Shown: one piece after another, positions 1-7,960 of the stretch | Layout of the letters: the number at the start of each line of letters is the position of its first letter | Position numbering within the stretch: the stretch's first letter is position 1 | Assembly: GCA_030428835.1 (NCBI GenBank) | Contig: JAUIEP010000001.1 | Coordinates: 62,001 to 126,000 of the forward strand | Direction: 5' to 3' | From: Gammaproteobacteria bacterium | GTDB lineage: Bacteria; Pseudomonadota; Gammaproteobacteria; Pseudomonadales; Halieaceae | Length of the DNA stretch: 64,000 nt | Made by a program: the position numbers and the translations under genes | The notes under the pieces: model-generated | Told to the model about the DNA's origin: nothing | Database searches by the model: none | Seen by the model: only the letters and a program-made list of their open reading frames with translations

Positions 1-494
1 CAGCGGTCGTCCAGCTCCGCCTTGTCCTTTGCCCAGTCCCGGTCGTCGGCATCGATGATGAAGCTCTCGTCGCGGTTGAAGTCGAGCTTTGCCACGGTGT
101 CGGGCAGCGTTTCCAGCAGGCTGGTCAGGCGCGATTCCATGCTCTGGTAGTAGCGGTTGAAAATGGCAAACCCGGCCTCGAGATTGCCCTTGCGCAACTG
201 GTCGTCCATCACGGTGCGGTAACGCTGGAACTCCTCGATATCCTTGCGCGTAAACAGCATGCGCGTGCGGTCCAGGCTGTCGAGGTAGGCATCCAGGTGT
301 TGTGCGGACAGTTTGTCGTCGTAGGTGAGCTTGGCGTAGTGGCGCTCTTCCAGCTGCTCGACCAGTTGCGCGATCGTCTCGCGCTGTCCCGCAGTGGATT
401 CAAAGGGGGGGTGGGTCGGGGCCGCAATCGCGGTGCTGAGCAGGACAGCGGCGGCAAGCCCCGCCAGCGGATGCAGTAGCGCTCTAATGTTCAA
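1..494 (-). CDS. prc: Prc/Tsp carboxy-terminal processing protease, N-terminal part
   Basis: First 164 residues of a tail-specific (S41A) periplasmic protease; the gene runs off the window, so the PDZ and Ser/Lys catalytic parts are not seen. A hydrophobic stretch ending AIAAP looks like a signal peptide, followed by the Prc N-terminal domain signatures RHYAKLTYDDKL and YLDSLDRTRMLF. The ORF track misses it because the start is TTG. I chose TTG at 494 because an in-frame TGA lies two codons upstream and GGAGCAGGTG precedes it. The family trims or degrades periplasmic proteins with nonpolar C-termini and processes penicillin-binding protein 3 in E. coli. It is divergent from the hydratase/dehydrogenase gene and separated from it by about 380 bp. 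Confidence 0.9.
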   Translation of the reverse strand, partial: MNIRALLHPLAGLAAAVLLSTAIAAPTHPPFESTAGQRETIAQLVEQLEERHYAKLTYDDKLSAQHLDAYLDSLDRTRMLFTRKDIEEFQRYRTVMDDQLRKGNLEAGFAIFNRYYQSMESRLTSLLETLPDTVAKLDFNRDESFIIDADDRDWAKDKAELDDR

Positions 495-806
495 GTTTCA
501 CCTGCTCCGCCGTGGCCAGCGCAGGCCGGTACGGCGGTCTCATCTATGATCCTGCACTATGGAGTCTAGCCCCGTGGCAAAGTTCTGCGCAAGGCGGCGG
601 CGCGGTGCAAGTCCGACGCAACCGGGACCGGTTCCCGCTGCGAAAAAGCAGCATCTATTGTAAGTATAACAACCACTTAGGAAGTATAGGTCACTCGCTT
701 TGTCAAAAACACCCCGAAATCGTGGCGGTGGTCACACCCCGGCCAGGCCGTTGTGGGTCGACCGCGCGCCCGGCGCCGCCCGCGACTGGCCAGGGCGAGG
801 CATTAT
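495..806. other. Non-coding stretch between prc and the hydratase/dehydrogenase gene
   Basis: No convincing gene in either strand; the ORF called across it on the plus strand has no family features. It should hold the prc promoter and leader. The direct words AAGTATA (around 660 and 698) and a GC-rich hairpin-prone patch near 600-650 are visible, but I cannot assign a function. The operator of the next gene begins at 807. Confidence 0.5.
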
Positions 807-823
807 TGACATACTTTCTGCCA
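807..823. promoter_or_regulatory. Operator-like palindrome 1 (TGACA-N7-TGCCA)
   Basis: TGACATACTTTCTGCCA, 53 bp upstream of the hydratase/dehydrogenase GTG. It is one of seven sites in this window that fit TGRCA-N7-TGYCA. The left half forms a TTGACA that could be a -35 element, so a bound regulator would block it. Confidence 0.7.
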
Positions 824-875
824 ATAAAGTTCCGGTCTTAATCCCACCCCGGCATTCGAATTGGAGAGAACTGGC

Positions 876-2918
876 GTGATTGCATTGACGGACAAGGTCA
901 CCTACAGCGTGGAGGACGGCGTCGCCGTGCTCACAGTCGATAACCCCCCGGTAAACGCCCTCAGCCAGGGCGTGCGCCAGGGTATCAAGGACGGGGTGGA
1001 GCGCGCCCTGGAGGACCCCGCCGTGGCGGCCGTCCTGCTGCACTGCGCGGGGCGCACATTCATCGCCGGCGCGGACATCACCGAGTTCGCCTCTGTCCCG
1101 CAGGGCCCCGATTTTCACGCGGTACTCGCGGTGATGGAAAATGCGCGCAAGCCGATTGTTGCCGCTATCCACGGTACGGCGCTGGGCGGCGGCCTGGAAA
1201 CCGCGCTGTGTTGCCACTACCGCGTGGCCGTGGAGGATGCCCGCTTCGGCCTGCCCGAGGTGAACCTCGGGTTGTTACCGGGTGCGGGCGGGACGCAGCG
1301 CCTGCCGCGCCTGGTCGGGGTGGAGAAGGCCGTTGACATGGTCGTGTCCGGCAATCCGATCCGGGCTGCTGAGGCGCTTGAGTTGGGGCTCATCGACGCG
1401 CTTGTCACCGGCGACCTGCGCGCCCAGGCACTGGCGTTTGCGAGGGATGCGGCGGCGCGCGGCGAGTTGCCGCGCGTACGCGACAGGCAGGACAAGCTCG
1501 CCGTGGAGCCCGGCTACTTCGACCAGGTGCGCGCGGCGATCGCGCGCAAGACCCGGGGCTTCCTCGCGCCCGAACTGAACATTCAGTGCATCGAGGCCGC
1601 GGTGAGCCAACCTTTCGACGAGGGCCTCGCCACGGAAGCGAAACTGTTCCGGCAGGCACTTGCGAGTCCCGAGTCCGCGGCGCAGCAATACTTCTTTTTC
1701 GCGGAGCGCCAGGCCGCCAAGGTGCCGGGGCTGCCGAAGGATACACCGGAGCGGCCGATCAACAGGGTCGGCATCATCGGGGCGGGAACCATGGGTGGCG
1801 GTATCGCCATGAATATGGCCAACGCCGGTATTCCCGTTACCGTCGTGGAGATGAGCGACGCGGCGCTGCAGCGGGGCCTGGGCGTCGTGCGCAAGAACTA
1901 CGAAAACACCGCGCGCAAGGGCCGCATCTCCGAGGGGGATGTCCAGGCGCGGATGGATCTGTTCACCGGCTCACTGGATCTTGCAGACCTTGCCGACTGC
2001 GACCTGGTCATCGAGGCGGTGTTCGAGAACATGGCCGTGAAAAAAGAGATTTTTACGAAGCTCGACGCCATCGCGGCGCCGAACGCCATCCTCGCCTCCA
2101 ATACCTCGGCACTCAACCTTAACGAGATCGCCGCGGTCACCACGCGCCCCGAGTCGGTTATCGGGCTGCACTTCTTCTCGCCGGCCAACGTGATGAAACT
2201 GCTCGAGGTGGTGCGCGGCGATAAGACCGCGCCGGACGTGATACAGACCTGTATGCGCTTCGCCAAGCGGATTGGGAAAGTCCCTGTGCTGGTCGGTGTC
2301 TGCCATGGCTTCGTCGGCAACCGCATCCTGTTCCAGCGCCAGGCGCTGGAGGGCGCCACACCCGCGCACATCGACGAAGTGCTGTACGAGTTCGGACTCC
2401 CCATGGGGCCGTTCCAGATGAGCGACCTCGCGGGGCTGGACATCGGCTGGAGCAAGGAGACCTCGACCGGGTCGACGGTCAGTGAGCGCCTCTGTGAGCT
2501 GGGGCGCTTCGGCCAGAAATCGGGTGCGGGCTACTATGACTACGACGAGCAGCGCAACCGCACCCCCGCGGCCGTCGCCGTGGAATTGTTCGAGGAGTTT
2601 GCCGCGAAGCAGGGCATAACGCGCCGGGAGATAGGCGATGAAGAAATCCTGGACCGCCTGTTGCTGCCGATGATCAACGAGGGCGCGAGGATTCTCGAGG
2701 AGGGCATCGCGAGTCGCGCCAGCGATATCGATGTGGTGTATGTCTACGGCTACGGCTGGCCGGTGTACCGCGGCGGCCCCATGCACTACGCCAACAGCCT
2801 GGGCCTCGCGGAGGTGCGGGCGCGGCTGGAGCGCTATCGGGGCAAGACCGGCGATGCGGCGTTTGAGCCGGCTGCCCTTCTCGTGGAGCTGGCGGAGAAG
2901 GGCGGCAGCTTCACCTGA
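876..2918 (+). CDS. Enoyl-CoA hydratase / 3-hydroxyacyl-CoA dehydrogenase fusion (FadB/FadJ-like)
   Basis: Bifunctional beta-oxidation enzyme of 680 residues, cytoplasmic. Residues 1-190 are a crotonase fold with the oxyanion loop IAGADITEF and both catalytic-glutamate contexts (GGGLETAL, LPEVNLGLLPGAGG). Around residue 295 the NAD-binding motif GIIGAGTMGGGIA starts the 3-hydroxyacyl-CoA dehydrogenase, with the catalytic His in GLHFFSP, and two C-terminal dehydrogenase domains follow. The arrangement resembles the peroxisomal bifunctional enzyme and FadJ. No thiolase gene is adjacent. The track starts at TTG 861, but GGAGAG at 863-868 lies seven bases before GTG 876, which I take as the start. 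It probably acts on a specific acyl-CoA of the local pathway, since it shares the window's operator motif. Confidence 0.93.
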   Translation: MIALTDKVTYSVEDGVAVLTVDNPPVNALSQGVRQGIKDGVERALEDPAVAAVLLHCAGRTFIAGADITEFASVPQGPDFHAVLAVMENARKPIVAAIHGTALGGGLETALCCHYRVAVEDARFGLPEVNLGLLPGAGGTQRLPRLVGVEKAVDMVVSGNPIRAAEALELGLIDALVTGDLRAQALAFARDAAARGELPRVRDRQDKLAVEPGYFDQVRAAIARKTRGFLAPELNIQCIEAAVSQPFDEGLATEAKLFRQALASPESAAQQYFFFAERQAAKVPGLPKDTPERPINRVGIIGAGTMGGGIAMNMANAGIPVTVVEMSDAALQRGLGVVRKNYENTARKGRISEGDVQARMDLFTGSLDLADLADCDLVIEAVFENMAVKKEIFTKLDAIAAPNAILASNTSALNLNEIAAVTTRPESVIGLHFFSPANVMKLLEVVRGDKTAPDVIQTCMRFAKRIGKVPVLVGVCHGFVGNRILFQRQALEGATPAHIDEVLYEFGLPMGPFQMSDLAGLDIGWSKETSTGSTVSERLCELGRFGQKSGAGYYDYDEQRNRTPAAVAVELFEEFAAKQGITRREIGDEEILDRLLLPMINEGARILEEGIASRASDIDVVYVYGYGWPVYRGGPMHYANSLGLAEVRARLERYRGKTGDAAFEPAALLVELAEKGGSFT

Positions 2919-3050
2919 GTTGCGCGCGAGTTACCCGCCGCGGGGCAATGCCGCCCGTATCCCCTGCCAGGGGTGTTCGTTCAGCGGTCGGCGCCTCCGC
3001 GCTGCAGGCATCACGCCGTGACCACTGCCCACTGGCATTTCCATTTCATT

Positions 3051-3067
3051 TGGCATAAATTGTGCCA
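3051..3067. promoter_or_regulatory. Operator-like palindrome 2 (TGGCA-N7-TGCCA)
   Basis: TGGCATAAATTGTGCCA, perfect half-sites, 87 bp upstream of the nitronate monooxygenase-like gene. Same 17-bp layout as the other six sites. Confidence 0.7.
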
Positions 3068-3153
3068 CTTCAAATTTACCGCTCCGGGTCGAGCGCTTCC
3101 CCAATCCGGCGTGCGCACCCGCGCACGGACTTTTGCAAACAGGAATCCTATCT

Positions 3154-4125
3154 ATGAAAACCCGACTGACTGAACTGCTCGGCATCGAGCACCCGATCAT
3201 TTGTGGCGGCATGATGCGCGTCGGCACGCCCGAGCTGGCCGCGGCCGCGTCCAATGCCGGCGCCCTGGGTGTGATGACTGCACTGACCTCGGGCAGTCCG
3301 GAGCAGCTCGAGAAGGATATTGCCCTGGCCCAGTCGCTGACCGACAAGCCGTTTGCCGTGAACCTCACGGTGGGAGTCGTCGCCACACCGATCAACTACG
3401 ACGATCTCGTCGATGTCATCGTAAAAAGCGGCGTGAAGATCGTCGAGACCGCGGGCCGCAGCCCCGAGCCCTTCATGGAGATCTTCAACGCGCACGGCGT
3501 CAAGGTCATCCACAAGTGCGTCGCCGTGCGCCACGCGCTGAAGGCGGAGAAGCTCGGCGTTGCGGCGGTGAGCATCGACGGCTTTGAATGCGCCGGCCAC
3601 CCGGGCGAGGAAGATGTCCCGGGCCTTATCCTGATCCCGGCCGCGGCGAACCGCCTGTCCATCCCCATCGTCGCCTCGGGCGGTATCGCCGACGGTCGCG
3701 GACTCGCTGCCGCGCTGGCGCTGGGCGCCGACGGCATCAACATGGGTACGCGCTTCATGGTGACCAAGGAGGCGCCTATCCACGAGGGTATCAAGCAGAA
3801 GATCGTAGAGATGGACGAAACGCAGACGCGACTGATCTTCCGCAGCTTTCGCAACACGGCGCGGGTCTACAAGAACGGCATCGCGGACAAGGTCGCCGAA
3901 ATCGAGGCGCAGGGCGGCGAGTTCGGCGATGTGCACGAGATGGTGTCCGGCAAGAACCAGGAGAAGGCCTGGTCCACCGGCGACATCGAGGCGGGTATGG
4001 TCACGGTGGGTATGTGCGGCGGCCTGATCAACGACATCCCCACCTGCGAGGAACTGGTGAACAACATCATGTCCGACGCCGAGGCGATCATCAAACAGCG
4101 GCTCGGGGGGATGGTCGCCGCCTGA
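3154..4125 (+). CDS. Nitronate monooxygenase-family flavoprotein
   Basis: FMN-dependent TIM-barrel enzyme of 323 residues in the NMO / 2-nitropropane dioxygenase family, which also covers FabK-like enoyl reductases. Visible hallmarks are HPIICGGMMRV near the N-terminus, the GFECAGHPGE segment with the family's conserved His, and the phosphate-binding IVASGGIADGRG plus GADGINMGTRF. Such proteins sit in many acyl-CoA catabolic clusters without a defined substrate, so the family is firm and the reaction open. ATG 3154 follows AGGA by nine bases; the track start at TTG 3133 is less likely. A paralogue lies at 34932-35876 in the second block. Confidence 0.88.
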   Translation: MKTRLTELLGIEHPIICGGMMRVGTPELAAAASNAGALGVMTALTSGSPEQLEKDIALAQSLTDKPFAVNLTVGVVATPINYDDLVDVIVKSGVKIVETAGRSPEPFMEIFNAHGVKVIHKCVAVRHALKAEKLGVAAVSIDGFECAGHPGEEDVPGLILIPAAANRLSIPIVASGGIADGRGLAAALALGADGINMGTRFMVTKEAPIHEGIKQKIVEMDETQTRLIFRSFRNTARVYKNGIADKVAEIEAQGGEFGDVHEMVSGKNQEKAWSTGDIEAGMVTVGMCGGLINDIPTCEELVNNIMSDAEAIIKQRLGGMVAA

Positions 4126-4132
4126 CCCTGTA

Positions 4133-5347
4133 TCAGGTTGTCGCTGCGTGCTCGGGCAGGCGCAGCGGCAGCAGGATCGCCATGGCGCATAACGTGGCGA
4201 CTGCGAAAACCAGCATGGGGTAGACGAAAGTCCCGTAGGTATCCACGAGCCGGCCCACCAGCACGAAGGTCGGCAGCACGCACAGTGTCACGAGAGGCGA
4301 CACCAGCCCCATGGCGAGCCCATAGCTCTTCAGGCCGAACAGCCGCGCGAGGATAGCTCCCCACACGGGCAGCAATCCGCCGGAGGCCAACCCCATGCAA
4401 ATCGCCGCGGCCAGCATGATGGTGAAGCTGTCGCCCGCGAAGGCGAACAGGGCCAGCGCCGCGATGGCCAGTGCCTCGGCCAGCCACAGGGCCGACCTCA
4501 GGTTCAGGCGGTCCGCCGCGCTGCCGAAGATCAGCTTGCCCACCAGGCCGAAGACCGCCAGCACCATGATCAGCGTCGAGCCGGCGCCGCCGTCGAAGCC
4601 GGCGGCAATCGCATAGGGCGTCAGGTTGGACAGCACGGCGCTGTAGGCGCCCAGCACCAGGCCGAGGCTGATGCCCACGTACCAGAAGTTGCCACTGCTG
4701 AGGATATCCTTTGCACTGAGTGCCGAGTCCGCGCCTGCAGCCGTCGCGTGGGGGTCGTGCTCGGGCGCCATGCCCACATCCTCGGGGCGGCCCCTGACCA
4801 GGAAGAAGGCGGCGGGCGTCATGACCAACAGCACGCAAAGGGCGAGCTTGTCGAGGGCGGAGCGCCAGTCCCCGGTCTCCAGCCAGAATTCCAGCAGGCC
4901 GGGCAGCAGGGCGCCGCCGGCTGAGGTGCCGATGGCGGCGATGCCCAGTGCGCGCCCCCGGTTCACCGTGAACCAGCGCGACACCGCGGCGGCCGCGGGA
5001 ATCATGGCGCCGAAACAGTTCGCCAGCGTCATGGTGAGGCCGAAGCACCAGACGTACTGCGTAATGTTTGCACTGCGCGCCATAAGCGCGAGCCCGCCCG
5101 CGAAGGCGAGACTCCCCGCGACCATGATGGCGCGCACGGACATACGGTCCACCAGCGCGCCCGCGACGGGTGACACCACGAGGCCGGTGAACGTGCCGAT
5201 CGTCATGCCGTACATCACCTGTTCCAGGCTGACGTCGAACTCGCGTTGCAGGTGTGGGATGAGCAGGCTTGCCGCGTAGGTAAAAAAACCGACAATGAAC
5301 AACTGCGTGGTGAAGGCGCCGGCGACTATGCGCCATCCGTAGAACAT
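4133..5347 (-). CDS. MFS transporter
   Basis: 404-residue inner-membrane carrier with about 12 hydrophobic segments. The opening MFYGWRIVAGAF resembles the OxlT / monocarboxylate-porter branch of the major facilitator superfamily, and the loop between helices 2 and 3 carries GALVDRMSVR. The probable cargo is an organic acid feeding the neighbouring CoA pathway; this is context only. CTGGAG precedes the ATG at a normal distance. It ends eight bases from the convergent NMO-like gene and is divergent from the VOC gene across 50 bp, where I see no copy of the palindromic operator. Confidence 0.88.
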   Translation of the reverse strand: MFYGWRIVAGAFTTQLFIVGFFTYAASLLIPHLQREFDVSLEQVMYGMTIGTFTGLVVSPVAGALVDRMSVRAIMVAGSLAFAGGLALMARSANITQYVWCFGLTMTLANCFGAMIPAAAAVSRWFTVNRGRALGIAAIGTSAGGALLPGLLEFWLETGDWRSALDKLALCVLLVMTPAAFFLVRGRPEDVGMAPEHDPHATAAGADSALSAKDILSSGNFWYVGISLGLVLGAYSAVLSNLTPYAIAAGFDGGAGSTLIMVLAVFGLVGKLIFGSAADRLNLRSALWLAEALAIAALALFAFAGDSFTIMLAAAICMGLASGGLLPVWGAILARLFGLKSYGLAMGLVSPLVTLCVLPTFVLVGRLVDTYGTFVYPMLVFAVATLCAMAILLPLRLPEHAATT

Positions 5348-5397
5348 GCAGGACTCCAGTTGGCCGCGGTGTCGCCCCGGCAGGATTCAGGTGAGAT

Positions 5398-6153
5398 ATG
5401 AATATACGGCAGATAGCACTCGTCGCAAGCGACCTGGCGGCAACACAGGACGGGCTGTTCAAATTGTTGGGACTTGAGCGGGGATTTCACGACCCGCTGG
5501 TGGGGCAGTTCGGCCTGCACAACGTGGTGATGCGCCTCGGGGATACCTACCTCGAGGTCGTGGCGCCCAACGAGGCGGGCACCACGGCGGGGCGCTTCCT
5601 GGAGCGCCGTGGCGGCGACAGCGGCTACATGGTGCTCGTCCAGGTCGATGACCTGCAACGGGAGCGCGCGCGGGTGGCGGAGGCGGGCATCCGCATCGTG
5701 TGGGAGGTCCATACCGACACGGCGAGCGGCGTGCACCTGCACCCGAAGGATGTACCGGGCGCCATCGCGTCACTCGACGCCATGGCGCCGCCGCGGCAAT
5801 GGTTCTGGGCAGGGGAGGCCGGGGGCGATGACCTGCCGCGCGCCCGCAACGTGGGCGCCATCGTCGCGGCCGAGATCCAGAGTGCGGAGCCCGCGGCCAC
5901 GGCGGACTGCTGGTCTCGGGCCTACGGGGTGCCCCTGGCGGGCGACGCAGCGGCTCCGGATCTCCAGTTCGACGACACCGTCCTGCGTTTCCGGATGTCG
6001 CGTGACGGGCGCGGGCCGGGACTCGCCGGGATAGACATCAGCGTTCGTGATCTTCCCGCCATTCGCGCGGCGGCGGCGACACTGGGGCTGTCGCTGAACG
6101 GCAACGCGCTGGTGTATTGCGGTACGCGCTTTAACTTTGTTGCACCGCCTTGA
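5398..6153 (+). CDS. VOC-fold (glyoxalase-like) protein
   Basis: 251 residues with the vicinal-oxygen-chelate start MNIRQIALVASDLAATQD, followed by VQVDDLQRERARV and a second, weaker repeat from about residue 150. It resembles the Glyoxalase_3-like group of ring-cleavage and isomerase relatives rather than a classical glyoxalase I. Metal ligands cannot be assigned by eye. CAGGTGAGAT precedes ATG 5398. Its last 23 bases overlap the 3' end of the convergent enoyl-CoA hydratase gene. Confidence 0.8.
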   Translation: MNIRQIALVASDLAATQDGLFKLLGLERGFHDPLVGQFGLHNVVMRLGDTYLEVVAPNEAGTTAGRFLERRGGDSGYMVLVQVDDLQRERARVAEAGIRIVWEVHTDTASGVHLHPKDVPGAIASLDAMAPPRQWFWAGEAGGDDLPRARNVGAIVAAEIQSAEPAATADCWSRAYGVPLAGDAAAPDLQFDDTVLRFRMSRDGRGPGLAGIDISVRDLPAIRAAAATLGLSLNGNALVYCGTRFNFVAPP

Positions 6154-6829
6154 GCGACTTCTGAAGTTCGTCGCGCATGGTGGCCAGCGTCGCGGCGCGC
6201 GCGGAGAGTTTGTTGTTGGCGTAGTGGGCAGTGGGTAACTGCGCCAGGCCCTCGGCAATCTCCCGCGCTCGTGGCAACACCTGTTCCGGCGCCACCACCT
6301 CGTCGAGGAAGCCTGCCGCAACCGCGAGTTCCGGCCCGAATATCTCGGCCTGGATGGCGGCGCGCGTCGCATAGGCGGGTGCGAGGCGCGCCATCGTCAG
6401 GGCAACGAGCGGTGTCGGTATGTCCATGTTGATGCGGGTTTCGGGCAGGCTCCACTGGAACGCACCCTGCGCCCCGACGCGGTTGTCGCACGCCAGCAGC
6501 AGGAAGGCGCCCATGGCGATACCGTGGCCGGTGCAGGCCGCCACGACCGGCATCGGGTAGCTGTACAGGCGGATTGCGAGTTCGATGCCCTTGAGCACCA
6601 TGCCGATGCCTTCCTCCGCGCTGCGCTGGAAGATCTTCAGGTCAAAGCCCGCGGAGAACATGCCCTCGCGTCCGCACAGCAGCACCGCGCCCGCGCCGTC
6701 GGCCTCGGCCCTGTCGAGACAGTCGTTCATGGTGTCGCTGAAGGTGGGGCTGACCACGTTCGCCTTGCCGTCGTCGAAGCGGATGAGCGCAACCCTGTCC
6801 TGCAGCGTGTAGTCCATCGTGTCACTCAT
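6131..6829 (-). CDS. Enoyl-CoA hydratase/isomerase family protein
   Basis: Crotonase-fold protein of 232 residues. The oxyanion-hole segment is MFSAGFDLKIFQ, and LPETRINMDIP keeps one catalytic-type Glu. At the other catalytic position the sequence reads GHGIAMGAFLL, without the usual Glu, so it may be an isomerase or another crotonase variant rather than a classical hydratase. The ATG at 6829 is preceded by AAGGGTGACAAG; the longer ORF in the track has no RBS and would overlap the divergent TetR gene. It starts 95 bp from the TetR gene with palindrome 3 between them. Confidence 0.87.
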   Translation of the reverse strand: MSDTMDYTLQDRVALIRFDDGKANVVSPTFSDTMNDCLDRAEADGAGAVLLCGREGMFSAGFDLKIFQRSAEEGIGMVLKGIELAIRLYSYPMPVVAACTGHGIAMGAFLLLACDNRVGAQGAFQWSLPETRINMDIPTPLVALTMARLAPAYATRAAIQAEIFGPELAVAAGFLDEVVAPEQVLPRAREIAEGLAQLPTAHYANNKLSARAATLATMRDELQKSLKAVQQS

Positions 6830-6864
6830 CTTGTCACCCTTTACGCGGCTGGCTTGCAAACATA

Positions 6865-6881
6865 TGGCACATATGGTGTCA
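6865..6881. promoter_or_regulatory. Operator-like palindrome 3 between hydratase and TetR gene
   Basis: TGGCACATATGGTGTCA in the 95-bp divergent intergenic region, 43 bp upstream of the TetR start and 35 bp upstream of the hydratase start. The placement fits autoregulation of the TetR gene plus control of the hydratase. Confidence 0.75.
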
Positions 6882-6924
6882 TTAAAAATCACAGCGAGCA
6901 AGCGCTCCAGAACGCGGTGCATGC

Positions 6925-7512
6925 ATGACACAGACGACAGAACCTGTCTCCGACGGCCGCAGGCAGCGCAGCGAACGCAGCCGCCGTGCCATCACGGAGG
7001 CCCTGCTCAGCCTGATCGCAGAGGGGGTGCTTGTGCCGACCGCGCAACAGGTCTCGGAGCGCGCCGGGGTGGGTATCCGCTCGGTGTTCCGGCATTTCTC
7101 CGACATGGAGAGCCTGTTCGTCACCGCGGACGAACTCAACCGCGCGAAGTACCAGAACCTGTTTGCGGGCGGCGACCGCAACGGGCCGCTCGACAAGCGC
7201 ATCGAACACGCCGTGGAACAACACGCGGTTGCCTACGAAGCGGCGGGGCATGTATTTCTTTCCACCACGTCGCAGCTGTGGCGCTACGAGATCCTGCAGG
7301 AGCAGTATGCCCGCGCGCAGCGCCAGATCCGCAGAGACCTCGAGGACTGGCTGCCAGAGTTGAAGGACCTGCCGGCCGACCGCCGTGAAATGGTCGACAT
7401 GCTGGCTTCATTCGAATGCTGGCACCGCCTGCGCGAGACCCAGGGCCAGAGTCGCAAGACCAGCATTCGGCTCGTTACCGACATGCTGCGCCGGGTCATC
7501 GCGGGCGACTAG
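6925..7512 (+). CDS. TetR family transcriptional regulator
   Basis: 195 residues. The N-terminal helix-turn-helix covers roughly residues 18-65 (RRAITEALLSL, TAQQVSERAGVGIRSVFRHF), which is the TetR signature; the C-terminal ligand domain is unassigned. Divergent from the enoyl-CoA hydratase, with an operator-like palindrome between. It is the only local-type repressor in the catabolic region, so it is my candidate for the protein that reads all seven TGRCA-N7-TGYCA sites. The ligand would be an acyl-CoA or the substrate itself (inference). Start ATG 6925; an out-of-frame ATG at 6921 is ignored. The next two genes may be cotranscribed. Confidence 0.92.
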   Translation: MTQTTEPVSDGRRQRSERSRRAITEALLSLIAEGVLVPTAQQVSERAGVGIRSVFRHFSDMESLFVTADELNRAKYQNLFAGGDRNGPLDKRIEHAVEQHAVAYEAAGHVFLSTTSQLWRYEILQEQYARAQRQIRRDLEDWLPELKDLPADRREMVDMLASFECWHRLRETQGQSRKTSIRLVTDMLRRVIAGD

Positions 7513-7572
7513 CCCTGCAGGTTGAATCAGTCCACACTCCCACCGCAGAAAACAATAACCAGGAGAATCGCC

Positions 7573-7953
7573 ATGCTCGACAAGATCATCAAGGGCCTCG
7601 CTTACCTATTGTCCGCACTGTTACTGATCAACGGCATCCAGTGGCTCGCCGTCCCCGCGACGACCGCGGAGAGCTTCGGCATGCCATTGCTGGACGGTAT
7701 CGGCCGCAGTACCCAGATCGGGGACCTGAGCGCCTTTTTTATCGTCGCCGGTGGCATGGGCCTCGCGGGCCTGCTGCGCGGGGACAGGAGCCTGCTGCTC
7801 GCCCCGGCGGCGCTGGTGGGCGGTGCGGCCGCGTTCCGCACTCTCGCCTGGGGGGTACACGGGGCGCCCTTTGCCACCCAGTTCATCGTGATCGAGATAG
7901 TCATGCTGGTCGTTTTCCTCGCCGCGCGCAGCCGGCTCGGCAACGCCGGCTGA
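7573..7953 (+). CDS. Small four-helix membrane protein
   Basis: 126 residues with four hydrophobic segments (LAYLLSALLLINGIQWL, LSAFFIVAGGMGLAGLL, LLLAPAALVGGAAAF, FIVIEIVMLVVFLAA) separated by short loops. It looks like the DUF4345-type small membrane proteins, though I could not confirm the family. AGGAG lies seven bases before ATG 7573. It sits between the TetR gene and the DsbA-like gene on the same strand, so it is probably part of that operon. Function unknown. Confidence 0.8.
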   Translation: MLDKIIKGLAYLLSALLLINGIQWLAVPATTAESFGMPLLDGIGRSTQIGDLSAFFIVAGGMGLAGLLRGDRSLLLAPAALVGGAAAFRTLAWGVHGAPFATQFIVIEIVMLVVFLAARSRLGNAG

Positions 7954-7960
7954 GCATGCA

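Noticed and set aside
600-660. Stretch CGGTGCAAGTCCGACGC before the hydratase/dehydrogenase gene, reminiscent of a cobalamin riboswitch core
   Set aside because: No B12 box or conserved downstream elements follow, and the gene has no cobalamin link.
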